64,000 bases of DNA from CAWFLT01 sp963816795 (GCA_963816795.1 CAWFLT010000001.1:442889-506888), one strand, 5' to 3'. Shown: positions 1-9,469, counted from the stretch's first letter. Notes: a model not told the origin generated them from the sequence alone. Translations and numbers: made by a program.

Positions 1-40
1 GGAAAAACGGGCGGTCACTGCGTCTGTTCGTGCGGCTGCC

Positions 41-625
41 TCAGCGCTGACAGTCTTTCAGCATCTCGTCCAACGCGCGCCATTCCGCTTCGGTCGCACT
101 GAGGTCCCACGTCTGCTTCACGCGGACCCAGGCCGTCGCGTAGTCGCACCAGAACGCGCGATTCGCCGGGCGCCAGAGTTCGGGGCCGCTGTCGCTCTTG
201 GCGCGGTTGGCCGACGCCGTCACGGCAATGAGGTGGTGGGGATAGGACAGGTCGTTGGCGAAGCGCCGCTTCTGGTCGGCTGACCAGCTCCAGCCGCCCG
301 ATCGATGCGCGTTGGCGAGCGGCACGAGGTGGTCCACGTCGAGATCGCCGGCAATCGTCAGCGTCTGTCCCGTGTAGGGGTCCGGCCACCGTCCAGTGTC
401 GGCCACGCATTGGACGGCGCCGCGGAACAGGACACCGATCTGGCTCTCTTGGATCAGCACTTCCGCGCGGGTGTCCTGACAGTCGCCGTCGGCGTCGATC
501 CAGTGCTGCCAGGTGTCGCGATTGTAGGCCGGAAGGTTCGACGGAATCGGCGCGATCCGCAGCTCGGCCGGCGTCGAGAAGGACGGCGAGGCCGGCGACT
601 TCGACCCGCAGGCCACCGCCAGCAC
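41..625 (-). CDS. Secreted HNH nuclease family lipoprotein
   Basis: About 194 residues. The centre carries DLDVDHLVPLANAHRSGG, the DxDH(L/I)VPL signature of the HNH/GmrSD C-terminal (DUF1524-like) nuclease fold, followed by a conserved N/R/K-rich stretch (ASANRAKSD) usual in this family. The N-terminus reads LAVACGSK, a lipobox with a cysteine followed by a short polar linker, so the product is probably an outer-surface lipoprotein nuclease acting on extracellular DNA. The only in-frame start is a GTG at 625, which leaves a very short signal peptide. The frame stays open upstream (residues like SIARRWAAIALS), giving a better signal sequence but no start codon, so the true start may be hidden by an indel. 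The fold assignment is solid; the substrate is inferred. Confidence 0.72.
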   Translation of the reverse strand: MLAVACGSKSPASPSFSTPAELRIAPIPSNLPAYNRDTWQHWIDADGDCQDTRAEVLIQESQIGVLFRGAVQCVADTGRWPDPYTGQTLTIAGDLDVDHLVPLANAHRSGGWSWSADQKRRFANDLSYPHHLIAVTASANRAKSDSGPELWRPANRAFWCDYATAWVRVKQTWDLSATEAEWRALDEMLKDCQR

Positions 626-769
626 ACTGAGGGCGATGGCGGCCCATCGTCGGGCGATCGACGTGCAGGACGGGGTGGTGCGTACTCAAGGACGCCTGTC
701 GCGGCGACATCATAGTGCGACTGCGCGGAACGTTGCGGCGCCTATAATCAGTCGCGCCGCAGGGCGCCC

Positions 770-1190
770 ATGGAGAAGGTCAAGACCTCCGCCGCTACCC
801 ACATCAAATCCCTGCCTGAGGAGGTGCGCGACGACGTGGCGCAGCTTCACAAGATCATTTCGGCCGAGTTGAAGGGGCTGCCGGTCGTGCTCTGGGAAGG
901 GACGTTCTGGGGCGGCAGCACGCAGCAGATCATCGGCTACGGCGACTTCGTCTACAAAGGATCGCGCGGCGAAGGCGGTCAACTGGTTTCTCGTCGGCCT
1001 CGCCGTCCAGAAGAACTACATCAGCATCTACGTCAACGCCGTCGAAGGCGGGAAGTACGTGGCAGAGAAATACAAGAAGCAGCTCGGCGCGGTGAAGGTC
1101 GGCAAGTCGAGCATCAGCTTCAAGCGGCTCGCGGACGTCAACCTCGACGCGCTTCGCGCCATCCTCGCGAAAGCCGCGAGAGACAAGTAG
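770..1190 (+). CDS. DUF1801 domain protein (frameshifted)
   Basis: The first reading frame (from ATG 770) encodes a DUF1801/YdhG-like start, with SLPEEVRDDVAQLHKII and VVLWEGTFWGG. The frame breaks near 970-985. The adjacent frame then continues the same fold (FLVGLAVQKNYISIYVNA, then KSSISFKRLADVNLDALR) and stops at TAG 1188-1190. Joined, the product is about 140 residues, the normal length of small cytosolic DUF1801 proteins, whose biochemical role is not settled. The frame break is more likely an indel in the sequence than decay, because both halves are intact. It converges on the amidohydrolase gene on the other strand. Confidence 0.7.
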
Positions 1191-1199
1191 CGGCCTCGA

Positions 1200-2813
1200 C
1201 CTGCTGCTCGGGCCCGCCGCCTCTCGCCCCGCTGCTTCTTCTGCGCCTCGACCATCGCCGCCACGTCGGCGAGCAGTTGCTTCGCGTCGTAGACGATGCC
1301 GTCTTTGATGGTGTACCGGATGCCGCCGACGCGCTCGTTCTGGCCGGTCTTGTCATTGAGCCGCAGGTGCCCGGTGCCGTAGAGCACGAACAGGTTCTGC
1401 AAGGGATTCTGATCGACCAGCACCAGGTCGGCCAGCATCCCGGCGCGTACGCTGCCGAACTCCGGTTCGGCGCCCTTCGGCTCGTGCAGCGCTTCGGCGC
1501 CGTGCATGGTCGCGGCGCGAATCACTTCGAGCGGGTGGAAGCCGGCCTCCTGCAGCAGCGTCATCTCGTGGACGTAGCCGAATCCCCACGTGTTGTAGAT
1601 GTACGCCGCGTCGTCGCTGACGGTGACCCGGCCGCCCATCTTCTTGTAGTCGTTGAGCAGCTTGAACCAGACCTGGTAGAAGTTGCGCCACGCGATCTCG
1701 TCGCTGAGCGTCCAGTCGAAGAAGTACGAACCGTGGTTCTCCCGATTCGGCGTGTAGAAGTCCATCAGCGACGGCAGCGTGTAGCGTGCGTGCCAGTCTG
1801 CGTTGCGCATGCGCATCACGTCGCGGCCGGCCGCGTACGCCGTCATCGTCGGATCGAAGATGGTGCCGAGCTTGATGTGCTCTTGCAGATACTGCTTCCA
1901 CTCCGGGCTGCCGGGCGGATGGATCTGGTCCCACAGCCGCGCGACCTGACCGAAGCGGTACTGCTCGTCGTTGTAGTTCATCTGATCGGGCCACGGCTGG
2001 ACCTGGTAGTCGCGCAGCAGGGCTTCGAAGTGGCCGTAGAAATGCGTCACCGTGCCGAGGCCGAGCTTCGCGGCGGTCAGCGCGTTCATCTGCGCCACGC
2101 CGCGCTGCTCGAGGTGCGCGGTCGATCCGAGCTGGAGCTTTTTCGCTTCGTCGAGGAGCGCCGCCATGATCCGCGGCGGATACGCCACCAGCTTCATGCC
2201 GTCGACCCCGTTGGCCGCACACCAGCGCACCCAGGCGCGCGCCTTCTCGGGCGTGTCGACGACGCCCTCGGTCCAGCCGGCGCCCGGGCGCTGATAGTTG
2301 AAGATGCGCGGCGCGACGATCGCGTTCGGCGGCGCTGCGTGTCTTTTCTTTCAGCGCGAACGGCTGCGGCGCCAGCTCGACGCCGCGAATCGTTGTCACG
2401 CCGTGCGCCATGTAGAGCTTGTAGACGTACTCCGCCTCAGGCGCTTTGCGGTTGTCGCCGAGATGCGCGTGCAGGTTGACGAAGCCCGGCATCAGATACA
2501 TGCCGGTGCCGTCGATCGTGTCTGGCCCGGTCGGCGCCGGCGCCGCGGGACGCGCGACCCCCGGCGTGCCGGCGCTGGTGATCCGCGCAATGCGATTGCG
2601 CTCGATGACGACGTTCATGGGCCCGGCCGGCGGGGCGCCGGTGCCATCGATCACCATGACATTGCGGATCGTCAGGGTGGCAAACGGGCCCTGTCCTTCC
2701 CCACTCCGACGGTCGGGCGCGGGGACGAGTTGATTCTGCTGTGCGGTGACCGGCGGGTGGGCGATCAGAACGAGCGCGACCGCCAGGGCCAGGAGCACGA
2801 GACGCTTCGTCAT
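1200..2813 (-). CDS. Exported amidohydrolase (frameshifted)
   Basis: ATG at 2813 opens a classic signal peptide (MTKRLVLLALAVALVLIAHP, then TAQ). The N-terminal half has the composite-domain strand VMVIDGTGAPP and the metal-binding motif GFVNLHAHLGD (HxH) of the amidohydrolase superfamily. After a frame break near 2330 the second half continues with STAHLEQRGVAQMNALTA, VTHFYGHFEA, VSDDAAYIYNTWGFG and the C-terminal ADLVLVDQNPLQN strand. A zinc-dependent periplasmic hydrolase of the imidazolonepropionase/prolidase-like group is likely; the substrate is unknown. The reading frame runs on into the antisense of the neighbouring DUF1801 gene, so the real stop near 1200 is not resolved. An upstream in-frame ATG at 2882 would spoil the signal peptide and is not preferred. 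Confidence 0.75.
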
Positions 2814-2856
2814 GGCGGGGATGATATCAATGGCGGCTGGGCCCAACGGCGTGTTG

Positions 2857-2913
2857 CAATCAGCCGACCATTGAACTTTCAATCAGCCGATGCCCAGACT
2901 TTCAATTAGCCGG
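2857..2913 (+). repeat. Short tandem repeat, 23-nt period
   Basis: CAATCAGCCGA occurs at 2857-2867 and again at 2880-2890, with a variant CAATTAGCCGG at 2903-2913, each spaced 23 nt. The second and third copies are both preceded by ACTTT. The array lies just upstream of the amidohydrolase start and could be a binding site or a chance duplication. Confidence 0.5.
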
Positions 2914-3009
2914 GCCGGCGGCTGACGACAGGGTCACTGGCGGCAACTTGCCGGGCCACTCGCGGTACTGCTAAGTTGGTAGGGTTCTTTCCTCGCTGAA
3001 GACCCCTGC

Positions 3010-3083
3010 TGGGACGTCGTTCAACGGTAGGACACCGCGCTCTGGACGCGGTTATTGGGGTTCGAATCCCTACGTCCCAGCCA
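3010..3083 (+). tRNA. tRNA-Gln (anticodon CTG)
   Basis: A full cloverleaf can be folded by hand. The acceptor TGGGACG (3010-3016) pairs with CGTCCCA (3073-3079), the discriminator is G, and CCA is encoded at 3081-3083. The D arm is GTTC/GGAC. The anticodon stem CCGCG/CGCGG encloses loop CTCTGGA with anticodon CTG at 3042-3044. The T arm has loop TTCGAAT. A U1-containing acceptor end is typical of bacterial glutamine tRNAs. It reads CAG codons. Confidence 0.95.
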
Positions 3084-3090
3084 CGAAATT

Positions 3091-3126
3091 TCACCTGTGT
3101 TTTCAACAACTTACAGCACAGGGTGA
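3091..3126 (+). terminator. Possible tRNA terminator hairpin
   Basis: TCACCTGTG (3091-3099) can pair with CACAGGGTGA (3117-3126) with one bulged G, and the hairpin is followed by TTTCACTTT. It sits 8 nt after the tRNA CCA end. The loop is long and the T tract is broken, so this is a weak call. Confidence 0.35.
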
Positions 3127-3201
3127 TTTCACTTTAGAACTCGCGCGCCTGATCAGTCGCATTTGAGCTGTTGCTTCTTCGGAATCGTCTTCTTTAGCGC
3201 C

Positions 3202-3969
3202 TCAGAAAAGCGACACGCCCGTCATTTCAACGAGCCTGGCGGAGAGCTGGTCTTGAAAAACTGGGTCTTCCACTTCCTTGGCCGGGGACTGCGGTCGGCG
3301 GTGATGCCAGTATCGGCCGCTGACCGCTGCCGTGCGATCTTCGCTTACAGCAAGCCATGTTTGCGTGAGATACCCCTCTTCGAAATCGTCCGGCGCACTC
3401 GCCCCGCCCATCTTCGTCGCAACCCACCCGGGATCGACGGCATTGCTCAGCACGTCGGGCCAGCGTCGTGCGACGGCGAACGCAAGGGCAGTTAGATAGA
3501 GCTTGCTGTCTGAGTACGCTTGACTGGAGTTCCAGCGCCGCTCGTTCCAATCGATGTCTCGCAGGGAGCCTGAGCCGCCGCGGTGCATCCCGCTACTGAG
3601 GTACACCAATCGGCGGGGCCGTTCCATCAGCGCCGTGAGCACATAGGGCGCGAGAGCGTTGACGGCAATGATGGTCGGGTGGCCCTCTGGCGTCGGTGAT
3701 CGACCTTTCGTCGAATACGCGCCGGCGTTGTGAATGACGGCATCCATCCGTCCGATCGCATTCACCTGGTTCGCGACATTTCGCGTGTCAGTCGCGCTAC
3801 TCAGGTCGCCTATCACTACGCCAGCGGACCGGGAAGCGAGGTCGTCGAGCGCCGCCGCGCGCTCAAGAGATCGCGCGTGCAGAACGACCTGGTGACTCTT
3901 CTGGATCAGAGCCTGTGCTGCTGCTCGGCCCAGGCCGTCCGTGCTACCGGTGATGAAGATCCTCGCCAT
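3202..3969 (-). CDS. Short-chain dehydrogenase/reductase
   Basis: 255 residues, the usual length for a classical SDR. The N-terminus has the Rossmann motif TGSTDGLG (residues 7-14) for NAD(P). HARS after the second strand, with its arginine, suggests NADP preference. The catalytic serine is in YLSSGM and the YxxxK pair is YSDSK. The NAG motif is present as HNAG. The C-terminal DPGWVATKMGG loop is typical of SDRs of the retinol dehydrogenase/WW-oxidoreductase type. It is an intact single frame. The cupin gene starts close upstream on the same strand, so the two may be co-transcribed. The substrate cannot be told from sequence. Confidence 0.88.
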   Translation of the reverse strand: MARIFITGSTDGLGRAAAQALIQKSHQVVLHARSLERAAALDDLASRSAGVVIGDLSSATDTRNVANQVNAIGRMDAVIHNAGAYSTKGRSPTPEGHPTIIAVNALAPYVLTALMERPRRLVYLSSGMHRGGSGSLRDIDWNERRWNSSQAYSDSKLYLTALAFAVARRWPDVLSNAVDPGWVATKMGGASAPDDFEEGYLTQTWLAVSEDRTAAVSGRYWHHRRPQSPAKEVEDPVFQDQLSARLVEMTGVSLF

Positions 3970-3983
3970 GCTGCGATCACACG

Positions 3984-4517
3984 CTAGCTTCCGCCGGACC
4001 GCCCTTCGTCCTGCTCTGGGGTGACGTGCTCCAGCCAGTCCACCGGCTTCCCATCGAGCTTTTCCTGAATCGCGATGTGCGTCATCGCCGTCGTCGTCGC
4101 CGCTCCGTGCCAGTGCTTTTCGCCTGGCGAGAACCAGACGACGTCACCGGACCGAATCTCCTCGACCGGCCCACCCCAAGGTTGGGCGCGGCCAACGCCG
4201 GATGTCACGATCAGCGTCTGGCCGAGCGGGTGGGTGTGCCATGCCGTCCGCGCCCCGGGCTCGAACGTCACACTCGCTCCGGCAGCGCGAGCCGGAACAG
4301 GCGCGTCAAACAACGGATCGATGCGGACTGTTCCGGTGGACCACTCGGCGGGTCCTTTCGCCGACAGTTGTGAACCACTGCGCTTGATTTCCATCTCACC
4401 TCCTGGCGTTGCGGCGGAAGCGCGGACGAACGAGAACGTCAGGGTCGCAAGTGCCGTCCGCAAGACGGACCGCCGCGAGCACCCAGCTTGCCGGTTCGTT
4501 TTTGTGTCTCTCGTCAT
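3984..4517 (-). CDS. Exported cupin protein, hydroxynitrile-lyase-like
   Basis: The ORF is open from 4643, but ATG 4517 is preferred because it gives a twin-arginine-like leader (CSRRSVLRTALATLTF) and avoids overlap with the upstream gene. The mature part is a single cupin barrel: TAWHTHPLGQTLIVTSGVG supplies HxH plus a glutamine ligand position, and the second motif SPGEKHWHGA supplies the further histidines. This arrangement matches the small manganese cupins that include bacterial hydroxynitrile lyases and carboxymuconolactone-decarboxylase-fused cupins. The enzyme activity is inferred only from family resemblance. Stop at 3984, 15 nt before the SDR start. Confidence 0.8.
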   Translation of the reverse strand: MTRDTKTNRQAGCSRRSVLRTALATLTFSFVRASAATPGGEMEIKRSGSQLSAKGPAEWSTGTVRIDPLFDAPVPARAAGASVTFEPGARTAWHTHPLGQTLIVTSGVGRAQPWGGPVEEIRSGDVVWFSPGEKHWHGAATTTAMTHIAIQEKLDGKPVDWLEHVTPEQDEGRSGGS

Positions 4518-4602
4518 CACTGACCGCCTTGTTGACCTACTGCTTCCGTTGGCCCACGTCGCTTCGTTGGAAGGACCAACACTTGCCGCGTCATTCAGAA
4601 AA

Positions 4603-5076
4603 CTAGTCCTTGGAAAATCGGACTCGAACACCGCGCGGCCCAAGCGCCTGTGACAGCTCGGAAGGGTCGTCGACTCGACCGAGGCGGGTGTAGGAGTACG
4701 ACGACTGAAACGTCAGGTAGAAGACCACCAGGGTGTCCGCGCCATACAGCATGAGATCGCCATTCCGGATCGTTCCTGGTCGGCTCGCGTTCGCCGGTAG
4801 CGGCTTCGGCAAGTCGGCGTGCTTCTCATTGCCATTGAGCTCGCTCATGTCCAGCGTCAGCGGCAGCTGCGCTGCGAACGCACGGGCGGCGGCGTTGTCG
4901 GCCAGAGTGATGGTGAAACGACGTTCGCCGACGGTCATCCACATGCGTGATTCCTCCTGTCTCATGGATGCCGGTGAGGCATCCGCGGCGGTAACGGCGG
5001 GCGAGCCCGACGGCGGATCCTGACCGGCTTCGCATGCGACGACGACAAGCAGGGCGAGTAGCACGCGCAGTCGCAT
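4603..5076 (-). CDS. Cyclophilin-like domain lipoprotein
   Basis: 157 residues. The N-terminus MRLRVLLALLVVVACEAG is a lipoprotein signal with an LVVVAC lipobox. The body (residues about 45-155) reads as the small cyclophilin-like fold family: MWMTVGERRFTITLADN, then AFAAQLPLTLDMSELN, PGTIRNGDLMLYGADTLVVF and YTRLGRVDDPSEL. These positions are conserved in the family often found beside oxidoreductases and cupins, and here it sits directly upstream of the cupin and SDR genes on the same strand. No prolyl-isomerase active-site evidence is visible; the function is unknown. Confidence 0.75.
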   Translation of the reverse strand: MRLRVLLALLVVVACEAGQDPPSGSPAVTAADASPASMRQEESRMWMTVGERRFTITLADNAAARAFAAQLPLTLDMSELNGNEKHADLPKPLPANASRPGTIRNGDLMLYGADTLVVFYLTFQSSYSYTRLGRVDDPSELSQALGPRGVRVRFSKD

Positions 5077-5079
5077 AAG

Positions 5080-5340
5080 TCAGTCTCCGTCTTGGCCAAT
5101 CTGCGCCATCTGCCTCGCATCCATGCGACCGCCATAGATCTCGATCCCTTCGATCGCTTCCACGCGGTCAAGCAGCGCCTGGTAGGCCTCTGCGTCCTGC
5201 ACCACCAGTTCGGCCTTCCCGTTGATCGTGAGCACGAGGGGATGGCCGGTCGTTCGGAGGCGGTCCAAGAGGTCGGTCGTGTTGCGCTTGAAGTCGCTGA
5301 GCGAACGGATGTCATGGCTAGGTCGAGCATTGTGGGGCCT
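5080..5340 (-). CDS. Phd/YefM-type antitoxin, orphan
   Basis: The core reads RSLSDFKRNTTDLLDRLR, then GHPLVLTINGKAELVVQD and AYQALLDRVE, the pattern of Phd/YefM antitoxins: an N-terminal DNA-binding fold and a toxin-neutralising tail. The best start, ATG 5340 (MLDLAM), is in a different frame from the core. Without an indel the ORF would have to begin as far up as 5463. No RelE/ParE/Doc-type toxin is seen on either side: the next gene downstream is the cyclophilin-like lipoprotein, 4 nt away, and upstream is the dynamin gene. It may be an orphan regulator or a leftover of a lost module. Confidence 0.65.
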   Translation of the reverse strand, partial: RPHNARPSHDIRSLSDFKRNTTDLLDRLRTTGHPLVLTINGKAELVVQDAEAYQALLDRVEAIEGIEIYGGRMDARQMAQIGQDGD

Positions 5341-5472
5341 CCCCAAACCTGCATCGAATTTGATGATCCCACGGCGTGGCGAGTGAATCAGCCACCGAAC
5401 GTGTCCCGTCAGGCGAACATCCGAGGGGAGCAGACGCCAGGCGGGCACAACCGTCTCCAACAAACAGGCCCG

Positions 5473-7218
5473 TCAAGAGCGACGAGCGTTAACAGTGGCG
5501 CGCTCCGCTGCTTCGCGAGCACGCCAGCGTTCGAGCGCGGTGCGCGCGTCGGTCCATTTCGTCTGTTCCGCGCGGACGAACCGGCTGTACGGACCGATGC
5601 TGTCCGTCATCCGGTGCACGCTGCGATCGCGCGCGGCCGCGAACTCCATGCGCAGTGCAGTGGTGAGACGCTGGCGCAGATCCGCGACTTTGGCTTCGAG
5701 CTCGCGGCGCGCGCGGCGGCGTTTCGCCGGCAGGATCAGCATGCCGACAGCGCCGAGCACACTCGCGGCAAGAACACCGCTCACGTCGGCCGCGGCGGTG
5801 GTCGCGACGACGGTCACCAGCGCCCCAAGTCCGAGCGCACTCGCGCCGACTGCTGCCGTCGTCGCGACGGCAGTGCGGGCGCCATCGGCGAGTGCCTGGG
5901 CCTCGATGCGGCGATCGAACGTTTCTACGACGCGCTGCGTCTGGCGGCCGACCGAGTCGAGCAGGGCCGCTCGGTCGTTGTGGAAGCCGCCAATCTCTTC
6001 GCCCGCCATGTGCCCACCGTGCGCCTGCCGGCGCTTCGCCAGGCGTGACGAGAGATCCTGCCATTGCCGCAGATCCTGGTCGACCGTCCAGTCGATCAGT
6101 TCGGAAACGCGCCGCTCGACGTCCGCCGGCGCATCGGCGATGACCCGCTCCTCGAACTCACGCTGAACGCGTGATCGATTCATCAGATCGAACACGCGGC
6201 CGATGCGCAGCGTATCGTCGAGAAAGGTCTGACCGCGCGACTCCATGTCGACCAGAACCTTTTCGACCGCCGTCATGCGCAGCTCGAAGCCACGCTCGAG
6301 ATCCTCACCGTAGAGCGACAGCTGCCGCGTCGTCGCGGCCAGCGACTCGACGTCGGCCGACAAAACGGCGAGTCGATCGGCGGCGAACGTCTGGTATCGC
6401 GCCGCCAGCGAACTGCCGACGCCGAGCGGGCTCGCCAGTTTCAGCCTGAACCGCTCGTCATTGTCCAGCGTGTCGTGCAGGAACGCTTCCAATGGGCCAA
6501 AGCCGCCGGCCGCCCACTGCTCCGGGTCGCCGTGCTTTGCGCGCCAGGCGAGCCGCGCGCTGACGGCAAACCGCTCGGCCGTGACGCCCAGCAATCGGCT
6601 GGCGGCCTGATCGACGAAGGTGAGAACCTGCGAGACCTGGTCGTTGCTCTCGAGGATGTCCACTTTGTTGACGACGATGACGATCTTCTTGCCCCAGTCG
6701 CGAATCGTCTCCAGGAACGCTCGCTCGCTTTCGGTGAACGGCCGATCGGCCGAGGTCACGAACAAGACCAGATCGGCGCGCGGCACGAACTCACGCGTCA
6801 GCCGTTCGTGTTCGCGATCGAGCGCGTTGGTCCCGGGTGTGTCGACTATCTGCAAGTCGCGCAGCAGTTCCAGCGGGGCGGTCATGACGAGCGCGCCGCG
6901 GTCCTCGTGGCCGGATGCGGCAGTGGCACCATAACGAATCAGCTGGATGCGCGCGGTGGTCGGGGTGACCCCTTCCTCGAAGATGCGCTCACCGAGCAGA
7001 GCGTTCACGAACGCACTCTTGCCAGCGTTGAACTCACCGACGACGACGATCATGAACAGCTCGTCGAGCTGCCGAATCGAAGCGCTGAGCGTCGCCAGGT
7101 CAGGAGCCGTCGCGGGGAGCGCGACCAGGATGTCGCGAAGATCGGCGAGCTGTTGGCGGACTTCGACGAGCTGTCGCTCGGCGGAGGCGCCGAGCAGACG
7201 GGATGAGCCGAATGCCAC
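5473..7218 (-). CDS. Bacterial dynamin-like GTPase
   Basis: About 581 residues. The GTPase signatures are complete: P-loop GEFNAGKS, G2 threonine in TPTTARIQ, G3 DTPG in IVDTPGTNALD, and G4 NKVD. A long helical middle region follows, then two hydrophobic stretches (AVGASALGLGALVTVV and GVLAASVLGAVGMLIL) and a basic helix, as in membrane-remodelling bacterial dynamins with a paddle or membrane anchor. A GTG at 7218 is taken as start because the longer ATG at 7269 would overlap the divergent potassium channel start at 7268. The likely role is in membrane fusion or maintenance at the inner membrane. Confidence 0.85.
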   Translation of the reverse strand: MAFGSSRLLGASAERQLVEVRQQLADLRDILVALPATAPDLATLSASIRQLDELFMIVVVGEFNAGKSAFVNALLGERIFEEGVTPTTARIQLIRYGATAASGHEDRGALVMTAPLELLRDLQIVDTPGTNALDREHERLTREFVPRADLVLFVTSADRPFTESERAFLETIRDWGKKIVIVVNKVDILESNDQVSQVLTFVDQAASRLLGVTAERFAVSARLAWRAKHGDPEQWAAGGFGPLEAFLHDTLDNDERFRLKLASPLGVGSSLAARYQTFAADRLAVLSADVESLAATTRQLSLYGEDLERGFELRMTAVEKVLVDMESRGQTFLDDTLRIGRVFDLMNRSRVQREFEERVIADAPADVERRVSELIDWTVDQDLRQWQDLSSRLAKRRQAHGGHMAGEEIGGFHNDRAALLDSVGRQTQRVVETFDRRIEAQALADGARTAVATTAAVGASALGLGALVTVVATTAAADVSGVLAASVLGAVGMLILPAKRRRARRELEAKVADLRQRLTTALRMEFAAARDRSVHRMTDSIGPYSRFVRAEQTKWTDARTALERWRAREAAERATVNARRS

Positions 7219-7267
7219 GCGCGATTGTATCGCGGGTCGAGCGGCGTACGGGTATGGTGGATCTCTC

Positions 7268-8971
7268 ATGAAGTTTCTTCCGAGTCAATTGGCATATCTC
7301 ACCACAGACCGCGAAGCTCGCGCGAACCTGCGCGCGCTCGGCGGCTACCTTGCCTTTCTCGGCGCTCCTCGTCGGGCTGTACGCGGTGCTCTTCCATTTG
7401 ATCAAACTCCACGTCGAACACGAGCAGCACTCGTGGATCACCGGTTTGTACTGGACCCTCGTCGTGATGACCACCCTGGGGTTCGGCGACATCACGTTCA
7501 CCAGTGACACCGGCCGGATATTCAGCATTGTCGTCCTGCTCTCGGGCGTCGTGTTCCTGCTCGTGATGCTGCCATTCCTGTTCATTCGTCTGTTCTACGC
7601 TCCGTGGCTCGAGGCGCGGGTTCGGCTGCGGGCACCGAGGGAACTGCCTGAGGGAACGCACGGGCACGTGATTGTTGTCGAGTACGACGCCATCGCCGCT
7701 GGCCTCGTAGAGCGATTGGCCGAGGAGCAGATCGCGTACGTCGTCATCGAACCGGATCCAAACCGCGCCGGACAGTTGTTCAGCGACCGCCTGTCGGTCC
7801 TCGCGGGGGAGAGCGACAACCGCGCGACGTACGAGCGGGCGCTCGTGGCCGACGCGCGCCTGGTGGTCGCCAACTGCGAGGACACCACCAACACGAACAT
7901 CACGCTGACGGTCCGGGAGGTGGCCCCAGGTGTGCCCGTGGCGGCGATCGTCGAGGAGGAGGACTCGGTCGAGGTGCTCGAGTTGAGTGGCGCAACGGCG
8001 GTGCTGCCGCTGAAGCATCAGCTCGGCGAGTACCTGGCGAACCGCGTGGATACAGGGCGTCGGGAGGCACACGTTGTCGGAGAGTTCAAGGGATTGCAGA
8101 TCGCGGAATTTTCGGTGCGTGACACCATATTTGCGGGCAGCACCATACGCGACACCAGGCTGCGGCAGACCACAGGTCTCAGCGTCGTGGGGTTCTGGGA
8201 ACGCGGCAAGCTGCGGCCCGCGTACCCCGACACTGCGGTTCAGCCCGACAGCCTGCTCGTCGTGGCAGGCACATCCGAGCAGATCGGCGCGCTGAACGCC
8301 CTCCTGCCCCAGGGGGAGAGATGTCCGCGCCAGTGCTCGTCGTCGGCGCGGGCAAGGTTGGACAAGCTGCCGTCAAGGCGCTCAATCGGAAAGGCGTTCG
8401 CGTGCACGTGATCGATCGAACGGAAACCGTGCTCGCGCCGTTGGCGGCCGACGTGGCAGGCGTATTCGCCGGAGATGCGGCGGATCGCCGTGTGCTGGAG
8501 CGCGCCGGGATTCTCGAGGCCCAGTCCGTCGTGCTCACCACCAACGAAGATGCGATGAACATCTATCTGGCGGTGTACTGCCGGCGGCTGAACGCGCGGC
8601 TCAGGATTGTCAGCCGGATCACGCACGAGCGGAATCTCGAAGCCATCCACCGGGCCGGCGCCGACTTCGTGCTCAGTTACACGACGCTCGGCATCGAAGC
8701 GGTGATGTCACTGCTGCGAGGCTATCCACCCGTGCTGCTCGGCGAAGGTGTGGAGCTGTTCTCGATTCCTGTTCCCGCGGCGCTGGCGGGGCGAATGCTG
8801 AAGGACTCGGGCATTGGCTCGGCCACCGGCCTCAGCGTCGTGGCGCTGCAAGCCGATGGAAAACTGATTGTCCCGCTCACGTCCGAGACGCGCCTGTCGC
8901 GTGGCGCCGAGCTCCTGATGCTCGGCAGTCACGAGCAACGCCTCGGATTCGATAAGACGTTCGGTCGATAG
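7268..8971 (+). CDS. Two-RCK potassium channel protein (frameshifted)
   Basis: Starts at ATG 7268 (MKFLPSQLAYL). After a one-base break near 7355 it continues with a first membrane helix (LLVGLYAVLFHLI), the pore signature TTLGFGD and a second helix. A first RCK/TrkA-N domain (HVIVVEYDAIAAGLVERL) and TrkA-C domain follow. A second break near 8315 leads to another TrkA-N domain, PVLVVGAGKVGQ with GxGxxG, and a final TrkA-C domain ending at 8971. Joined length is about 567 residues, as expected for single-pore channels with two tandem RCK domains that gate on nucleotide or ion binding. The second half could be a separate RCK subunit starting at 8321, but the domain order favours one protein. 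Confidence 0.8.
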
Positions 8972-8988
8972 CTTGCCGACGTTGAACT

Positions 8989-9004
8989 CGGGGCCTCAGC
9001 CCCG
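8989..9004. terminator. Short GC hairpin between convergent genes
   Basis: CGGGGC and GCCCCG form a perfect 6-bp stem with loop CTCA, overlapping the stop codon of the VOC gene and lying 18 nt past the channel stop. There is no T tract on either side, so this is only a candidate bidirectional terminator. Confidence 0.3.
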
Positions 9005-9469
9005 CCGCGCGGCCTCGATGGTGGCGACGTCGATCTTCTTCATCGGCATCATCGCCTCGAAGGCACGCTTTGCTTCACCGCCACCGGCCGCAAGCGCCTC
9101 GGTGAGCGCGCGCGGGGTGATCTGCCAGGAGAGGCCCCAGCGATCCTTGCACCAACCGCACTGACTTTCCTTGCCGCCATTGCCGACGATCGCGTTCCAG
9201 TAGCGGTCCGTCTCTTCCTGATTCTCCGTCGCGATCTGGAAGGAAAAGGCCTCGCTGTGCTTGAACTCCGGGCCGCCGTTGATCCCGAGACAGGGAATGC
9301 CCAGAACGGTGAACTCCACCGTCAGCACATCGCCCGCCTTGCCGGCCGGGTAGTCGCCGGGCGCCTCGCGAACAGCAATCACCTTACTGTCAGGAAAGGT
9401 AGCGGCATAGAAGCGCGCGGCCTCATGCGCGTCCTTGTCGAACCAGAGGCAGATCGTGTTGGCACACAA
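8996..9469 (-). CDS. VOC family protein (PhnB/3-dmu-9-3-mt type)
   Basis: 157 residues in one frame. The glyoxalase/VOC fold typical of PhnB-like proteins is seen in CLWFDKDAHEAARFYAATFP, in the central strand VEFTVLGIPCLGINGG, and in the conserved SFQIATENQEETDRYWNAI and CKDRWGLSWQITPR motifs. The last is characteristic of proteins once misnamed 3-demethylubiquinone methyltransferase. No function can be assigned beyond the metal-dependent fold. It is a lone gene convergent with the potassium channel. Confidence 0.88.
   Translation of the reverse strand: MCANTICLWFDKDAHEAARFYAATFPDSKVIAVREAPGDYPAGKAGDVLTVEFTVLGIPCLGINGGPEFKHSEAFSFQIATENQEETDRYWNAIVGNGGKESQCGWCKDRWGLSWQITPRALTEALAAGGGEAKRAFEAMMPMKKIDVATIEAARRG

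Noticed and set aside
770..2479. A 569-codon open frame on the plus strand
   Set aside because: Only its first 70 codons are DUF1801; the rest is antisense of the amidohydrolase with arginine-rich, low-information sequence. The real gene changes frame near 980 and stops at 1190.
2857..2913. CRISPR array
   Set aside because: Only three short 11-nt words at 23-nt spacing, no long identical repeats, and no cas genes anywhere in the window.
8300..8340. Programmed frameshift in the potassium channel gene
   Set aside because: No slippery heptamer or downstream structure was evident, and similar breaks occur in many unrelated genes, so sequencing indels are the simpler explanation.
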